NCBI GenBank assembly: GCA_002715965.1 | Contig: PBAL01000047.1 | Location: 22,282-86,281 of the forward strand | Direction: 5' to 3' | Length of the DNA: 64,000 bases | Source of the DNA: Verrucomicrobiales bacterium | Lineage (GTDB): Bacteria > Verrucomicrobiota > Verrucomicrobiia > Limisphaerales > JAYPXF01 | In this document: positions 60,564-64,000 of the stretch, piece after piece | Numbering within the stretch: position 1 is the first letter of the stretch | Layout of the letters: the number at the start of each line of letters is the position of its first letter | The notes under the pieces: model-generated | Databases searched by the model: none | Told to the model about the DNA's origin: nothing | The model's input: only the letters and a program-made list of their open reading frames with translations | Position numbers and translations under genes: made by a program

Positions 60564-61196
60564 CAACGGGAAGCGAAGACTCGTCAGTCTGGCACAATCC
60601 CGCCGCACAAAATCGTTGTCCACGTAGTAAGGCGGAATCTCCACGTCCTTGGGGTCAATCGGCCGGACCGGATCCCGTTTGAACGACCGATGCGTCCCCC
60701 CGAACGTGATCCGCGCAAAAAACGGCTGTCCCGGCTTCCGCTGCTTCCAATCCGTCCCCTAAAAAAGCTCATCCCGCGTATTCGGCGTGAAGTTGCAATC
60801 TGTCTTCCAACTCATGATCGCCGTGAAATACCCCGCCTCCGCCAGCAAATGCGGCAGCGGCCGAAGCCCATTCGGCAAGCCCTTCTTCTCATGCGTCCGA
60901 TGCTGATGCGCCCGCACGTAATTCTGGTGAAACCCCACCATCATCGCCGACCGCGAAGTCGAACAAACCGGCGAAGTCGTAAACGCCCACTCATACCGAA
61001 TTCCCTCCGACGCCAACTTATCCACATGCGGCGTCTGCAACCCCTTCGTCTCATAAGAGGAAAGGTCTGGCGACCAATCCTCAATACAGATCCACAAGAT
61101 ATTCGGACGCGTAACCTGCTCCGCCGCGAACAACGACGTCAGACTGGCGGCAAACAACAGACTCATAGAAGCAGCTCTCATGACTTTGCTAAACAC
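60555..61196 (-). pseudogene. Sulfatase pseudogene (N-terminal half)
   Basis: From ATG 61196: signal peptide MFSKVMRAASMSLLFAASLT, then RPNILWICIEDWSPDLSSYE, TPHVDKLASEGIRYEWAFTT and SPVCSTSRSAMMVGFHQNYV. An in-frame TAG (60759-60761, probably from CAG) follows DELF, and the frame continues GTDWKQRKPGQPFFARITFG, GTHRSFKRDPVRPIDPKDVE then IPPYYVDNDFVRRD before it is cut off at the TGATTCACGC repeat. The C-terminal half is missing. The formylglycine site reads CSTSR; sulfatases need CxPxR or CxAxR, so the active site is lost too. Confidence 0.87.
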
Positions 61197-61278
61197 CGTA
61201 AATAGTGCTCGTTACGTCCTATTCGGACAGCCATTTCTAGATAAAGTGGCAAGGGCTGTGGATAACCCGTCCTGAATC

Positions 61279-61327
61279 TGGACTCATAGTCCATGGAGTG
61301 GACATTGCATTCCTTGGACTATGAGTC
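61279..61327 (+). promoter_or_regulatory. Paired C-box operator of the restriction-modification controller
   Basis: TGGACTCATAGTCCA (61279-61293) and TGGACTATGAGTC (61315-61327) are each a GACT-N3-AGTC dyad, and together they form a 13-bp perfect inverted repeat with their centres 34 bp apart. GACT...AGTC dyads are the binding sites of C (controller) proteins in type II systems. The right-hand site ends on the base before the controller ATG, so the mRNA is probably leaderless or the site also blocks translation initiation. Confidence 0.85.
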
Positions 61328-61555
61328 ATGCCAGAACAGGACCCCATCCTTCGGAAATTCGGAGGAAATGTCAAAAAGCTCCGCGAGCGAAAGGGATATA
61401 CCCAAGAGAAATTGGGCGAAACAGCATCCCTTGATCCGACCTACGTGAGTGGGATCGAACGCGGAGTTCGTAATCCTGGAATCAAGAACGTCGCGCGCAT
61501 TGCGAAAGCATTGGGTGTCACAACTTCAAAACTCGTCGAGGGGGTCGCGGCGTGA
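61328..61555 (+). CDS. XRE-family controller (C) protein of a restriction-modification system
   Basis: A 75-residue all-helical HTH protein: [40 protein letters not shown] and [21 protein letters not shown]20/T19-type contacts in helix 2-3 ([20 protein letters not shown]) define the XRE fold; C proteins of type II systems are exactly this size. Its stop TGA overlaps the GTG of the methyltransferase, and the paired dyads directly before its ATG are C boxes. It should activate its own promoter and that of the endonuclease at low level and repress at high level, delaying restriction until methylation is complete. Here all three genes lie in one transcript, so control would act on the whole operon. 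Confidence 0.88.
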   Translation: MPEQDPILRKFGGNVKKLRERKGYTQEKLGETASLDPTYVSGIERGVRNPGIKNVARIAKALGVTTSKLVEGVAA

Positions 61556-62694
61556 CAGCGAAACGGAAGAAATCGAAGAAGCGCGCCAGCGCGGTCCGTG
61601 AAGATGCCGTTCCTTATCGAACAAAGCCAAATGGGAGGGCGGCGCGGCTTAAGTTCATTGATTTATTCTGTGGTATTGGGGGGTTCCGAATTGCTTTTGA
61701 GGGTGTTGGTGGAGAGTGCGTGTTCTCCAGCGACTGGGACAAATTCAGTCAACAGACCTACGAAGCAAATTTCGGAGAAAAACCACATGGTGATATCCAC
61801 ACCGTTGCTGTCGCAGATATTCCAACTCACGATGTGCTATGTGCTGGGTTTCCGTGTCAGCCGTTCAGTATTGCAGGAGTTTCAAAGAAACTGAGTTTGG
61901 GGCGGAAGCACGGTTTTGAAGATGAGAAACAGGGAAATCTGTTCTTCGAAATTGCGAATATCCTCGAGCACCACAAGCCGGCTGCCTTCGTGCTGGAGAA
62001 TGTGAAGAATCTCAAAAGTCACGCCAAAGGTCAGACGTTTGAGATCATCTACAACACGCTGACGGATACGTTGGGGTATCGTGTGTATCACAAGATCATC
62101 GACGCCAAGAGTCTAGTGCCTCAGCACCGTGAGCGAATCTTCTTGGTTGGGTTCCGTGAGCCTCGCCACTTTGACTTTCCAGAGTTGCCAAAGGATGGCC
62201 CGAAGCTCGGTTCCATTTTGGATTCGAAAGTGCCAGCCAAGTATACGCTCACCGATCATCTTTGGAATTATCTGCAGAACTATGCGGCGAAGCACAAAGC
62301 TGCAGGCAACGGTTTCGGGTTCGGTCTTGTGACCAGGAAGGACATTGCCCGAACGCTCAGTGCCCGATACTTCAAGGACGGCTCTGAAATCCTGATATCC
62401 CAGGGTTCGAAAAAGAATCCTAGGAGACTCACCCCGAGAGAGTGCTGCCGTTTGATGGGATACCCAAACTCGTTCGAAATCCCCGTATCTGACACTCAGG
62501 CATACAAGCAGTTTGGGAATTCCGTTGTGGCCCCCGTCGTCTCTGCGTTGGCGGAAGAAGTCTCGAAGAGTCTGAATCGCCCAGTGGGTTTCGTGCCGGA
62601 CTTGGTCCTGCGAGAGAAACAATCAGGATCCAAGCCGTCTCAAAAGAACGCGGCAAGGAAAGCGAACAAATACAAAATATCGAAAAAGAAATGA
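61552..62694 (+). CDS. DNA (cytosine-5) methyltransferase
   Basis: GTG 61552 overlaps the controller stop. The 380-residue enzyme has all m5C motifs: [35 protein letters not shown] with the catalytic Cys, [33 protein letters not shown], a target-recognition region at about 215-290, [22 protein letters not shown] and [21 protein letters not shown]. Both ends are strongly basic ([24 protein letters not shown]). It methylates cytosine C5 in the host copy of the recognition site; the site itself cannot be read from sequence. Its stop overlaps the ATG of the endonuclease. Confidence 0.96.
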   Translation: MTAKRKKSKKRASAVREDAVPYRTKPNGRAARLKFIDLFCGIGGFRIAFEGVGGECVFSSDWDKFSQQTYEANFGEKPHGDIHTVAVADIPTHDVLCAGFPCQPFSIAGVSKKLSLGRKHGFEDEKQGNLFFEIANILEHHKPAAFVLENVKNLKSHAKGQTFEIIYNTLTDTLGYRVYHKIIDAKSLVPQHRERIFLVGFREPRHFDFPELPKDGPKLGSILDSKVPAKYTLTDHLWNYLQNYAAKHKAAGNGFGFGLVTRKDIARTLSARYFKDGSEILISQGSKKNPRRLTPRECCRLMGYPNSFEIPVSDTQAYKQFGNSVVAPVVSALAEEVSKSLNRPVGFVPDLVLREKQSGSKPSQKNAARKANKYKISKKK

Positions 62695-63668
62695 CCGGAC
62701 CATTTGCAGATTTTTTGAGTGATCCCAACTGGGATTCACCCTTTTTCAAGAAACTACCCAAGAACGATTCGGGAGATCGTGAGAGTAACCAAGCGGGATT
62801 CGTAATCGTGCGGAGTTTGGAGGCGTTTTTCCCAGTCCTTGCTGAGGATGAAGCCGATGCGGAGCATCCCACAGTCGAGAGATGGCTGCACGCTGAGTTG
62901 TACATCGGTCTTGAACCTATCGGCACGTCTTCGGTCCGTTACCAGATCCAGACTTGGGGCGGCACTCGGCATGAAGCTCGAGTTACAGATGGTACTCAAG
63001 CCTTGTTGACCGATTCGCACACCGACGATTTCGTTGTAGTGCAACGGAGTAGACATCATTTGAACCGATATAGGTTCTTCCTGATCAGGCAAACTGGACC
63101 GCACTACGCGGCGGTAGAGAAACAAGTTGCTGGTCGACGATGGGGTAGCCTCGATGAAAACGCCACTCCGTTGGTTCAATCGGAGTTTGTTGAAGCCCGC
63201 ACTGCAATCTTGGCTGATATCGCGAATCCGTTTTCTGCCAGTGTGCCGCCTGAACGTCGGGTCGTTGGTGAGCGCATTGCGCTAGCGAGATCAGTTGCTT
63301 TTCGGCAAACTGTCGTATCGCAATACCGTGGGTACTGCGCAGTCAGCGGCATCTCGATTAGAACGCCAGACGATTTCCTTGAAGTTCAAGCAGCTCATAT
63401 CGTGCCCCTTAGCCAAGGAGGTCCAGATGATCCAAGAAACGGCGTAAGCCTCACCGGTACACTTCACTGGGCGTTCGATCGCGGTTTGTTTGCGATAGGT
63501 GCGGATAGGAGGGTTATTGTTCCTTCTGCTGTAAGCGCGATCGACGAGAACCGATGGTTGGTCGATTACTCAGGGACAGAATTGAGAGAGACAGTTAGGG
63601 CGGAGTATGCGCCAGCAGACGAAGCGTTTGCGTGGCACAGAGATCATGTGTTTGCGAAGTGGAGTTGA
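62691..63668 (+). CDS. HNH restriction endonuclease of the same cassette
   Basis: ATG 62691 overlaps the methyltransferase stop (ATGA). The 325-residue protein has an N-terminal region with a probable DNA-recognition fold ([40 protein letters not shown]), vaguely like EcoRII-N pseudobarrels, and a C-terminal HNH_2-type nuclease: [40 protein letters not shown] and [20 protein letters not shown], with the AHI histidine, the NG asparagine and the H(x2)F-D-R-G segment in place. Tight coupling to the methyltransferase and controller identifies it as the type II endonuclease. Its sequence specificity is unknown; the N-terminal domain assignment is tentative. Confidence 0.87.
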   Translation: MTGPFADFLSDPNWDSPFFKKLPKNDSGDRESNQAGFVIVRSLEAFFPVLAEDEADAEHPTVERWLHAELYIGLEPIGTSSVRYQIQTWGGTRHEARVTDGTQALLTDSHTDDFVVVQRSRHHLNRYRFFLIRQTGPHYAAVEKQVAGRRWGSLDENATPLVQSEFVEARTAILADIANPFSASVPPERRVVGERIALARSVAFRQTVVSQYRGYCAVSGISIRTPDDFLEVQAAHIVPLSQGGPDDPRNGVSLTGTLHWAFDRGLFAIGADRRVIVPSAVSAIDENRWLVDYSGTELRETVRAEYAPADEAFAWHRDHVFAKWS

Positions 63669-63729
63669 TGGACCTCCGGATCGACGCTTCAGGTGATTGT
63701 CCCAAGGACTGATGGAGTCTGTCTGAAAA

Positions 63730-64000
63730 ATGCCTGACGTCTTCTCCCCATCCAAACGCAGCGAGGTGATGTCGCGCATCAAGGGGAAGGGGAATGTTTC
63801 GACGGAGATGCGGTTGGTGGGGTTGTTTCGGGAGTCGGGAATCAAAGGTTGGCGCAGGCACCTCGAGGTCTCATTGCAGAAGAGAGCCTCCTCACGCCGG
63901 CTGCTACGAGTGAAGCCGGACTTTGTTTTTCCCAGGGAGCGGGTGGTGGTGTTTGTGGATGGGTGTTTCTGGCATGGGTGTCCGCGCTGTTATCAGAAGC
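63730..64000 (+). CDS. Very short patch repair (Vsr) endonuclease (3' partial)
   Basis: ATG 63730 opens MPDVFSPSKRSEVMSRIKGK and NVSTEMRLVGLFRESGIKGW, the Vsr N-terminus (MSRI+...T..E...R..L...G..GWR), and the frame reaches VKPDFVFPRERVVVFVDGCF then WHGCPRCY with the PDxxF...FVxGCFWHxC core before the window ends. Vsr nicks T:G mismatches arising by deamination of 5-methylcytosine and usually accompanies m5C methyltransferases, as here (61 nt after the HNH gene). Between RRHL and KPDF there are about 12 extra residues (EVSLQKRASSRRLLRV) that coincide with a GTAGCAG-type repeat unit, so the gene may carry a small in-frame insertion. Confidence 0.88.
   Translation, partial: MPDVFSPSKRSEVMSRIKGKGNVSTEMRLVGLFRESGIKGWRRHLEVSLQKRASSRRLLRVKPDFVFPRERVVVFVDGCFWHGCPRCYQK
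63884..63907. repeat. GTAGCAG-type repeat unit within the vsr gene
   Basis: GAGCCTCCTCACGCCGGCTG then CTAC matches one arm of the inverted repeat at 51647-51670 at 17 of 24 positions, including all of the outer GCTGCTAC and TCACGC blocks. It lies in frame inside the Vsr coding sequence at a place where family members have only a few residues. Confidence 0.45.

Noticed and set aside
1-64000. CRISPR arrays, tRNA or rRNA genes
   Set aside because: No regularly spaced direct repeats, tRNA cloverleaf or rRNA segments were recognised on either strand.

Overview
The window looks like chromosomal DNA of a heterotrophic bacterium of the PVC superphylum, most likely Verrucomicrobiota (Pedosphaera/Limisphaerales-like) and less likely Planctomycetota. 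This rests on gene content: two PSD/DUF1592-type cytochrome proteins each paired with a DUF1552 protein, a DUF1553/DUF1549 + DUF1501 pair, further DUF1501 genes and remnants, sulfatases, DUF4838 and PmoA-like (DUF6807) proteins, LamG and FG-GAP proteins, and DUF3604. Most products carry Sec or twin-arginine-like signal peptides, so the window mainly encodes extracytoplasmic glycan and organic-matter breakdown. No rRNA, tRNA or CRISPR array was seen.

Layout. 1-9.8 kb: a 5'-truncated DUF4838 protein, a DUF1501 pseudogene, a PmoA-like/PhoD-like fusion, a ceramidase-like hydrolase, and a TIM-barrel/LamG protein cut by a nonsense codon. 10-19.3 kb: a helical secreted protein, a DUF1501 + unknown + metallophosphoesterase run, then a sodium:solute symporter with a small membrane partner and DUF3604. 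19.5-29.7 kb: sulfatase, sialidase-like protein, possible lysozyme inhibitor, aldehyde dehydrogenase, lactonase-like protein and a short-chain dehydrogenase, interleaved with decayed genes and repeats. 29.7-33.8 kb: PSD + DUF1552. 33.8-34.6 kb: wreckage of an IS3-type element and an FGE-like protein. 34.7-44.4 kb: a tightly overlapping run with an FG-GAP protein, a LolA-like protein, a two-module glycosidase-like fusion, tRNA-dihydrouridine synthase, a two-module esterase and a haem-binding protein. 44.4-50 kb: a broken gene pair, a LolC/E-LolD pair, an M48-protease remnant, polyvalent-protein-like fragments, Rieske and TPR genes. 50-60.5 kb (minus strand): ankyrin protein, DUF1552, PSD, a damaged toxin-antitoxin pair, DUF1501, DUF1553 and a membrane protein. 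60.5-64 kb: a sulfatase pseudogene, then a restriction-modification cassette.

The most distinctive block is the right end. An XRE-type controller gene, a cytosine-5 methyltransferase and an HNH endonuclease overlap head to tail, and two GACT-N3-AGTC operator dyads lie directly before the controller ATG. A vsr-type gene follows and runs off the window. This reads as a complete, self-timed type II system. The second theme is decay: about ten pseudogenes or remnants, several caused by single in-frame stop codons, are mixed with intact catabolic genes and with small dispersed inverted repeats.
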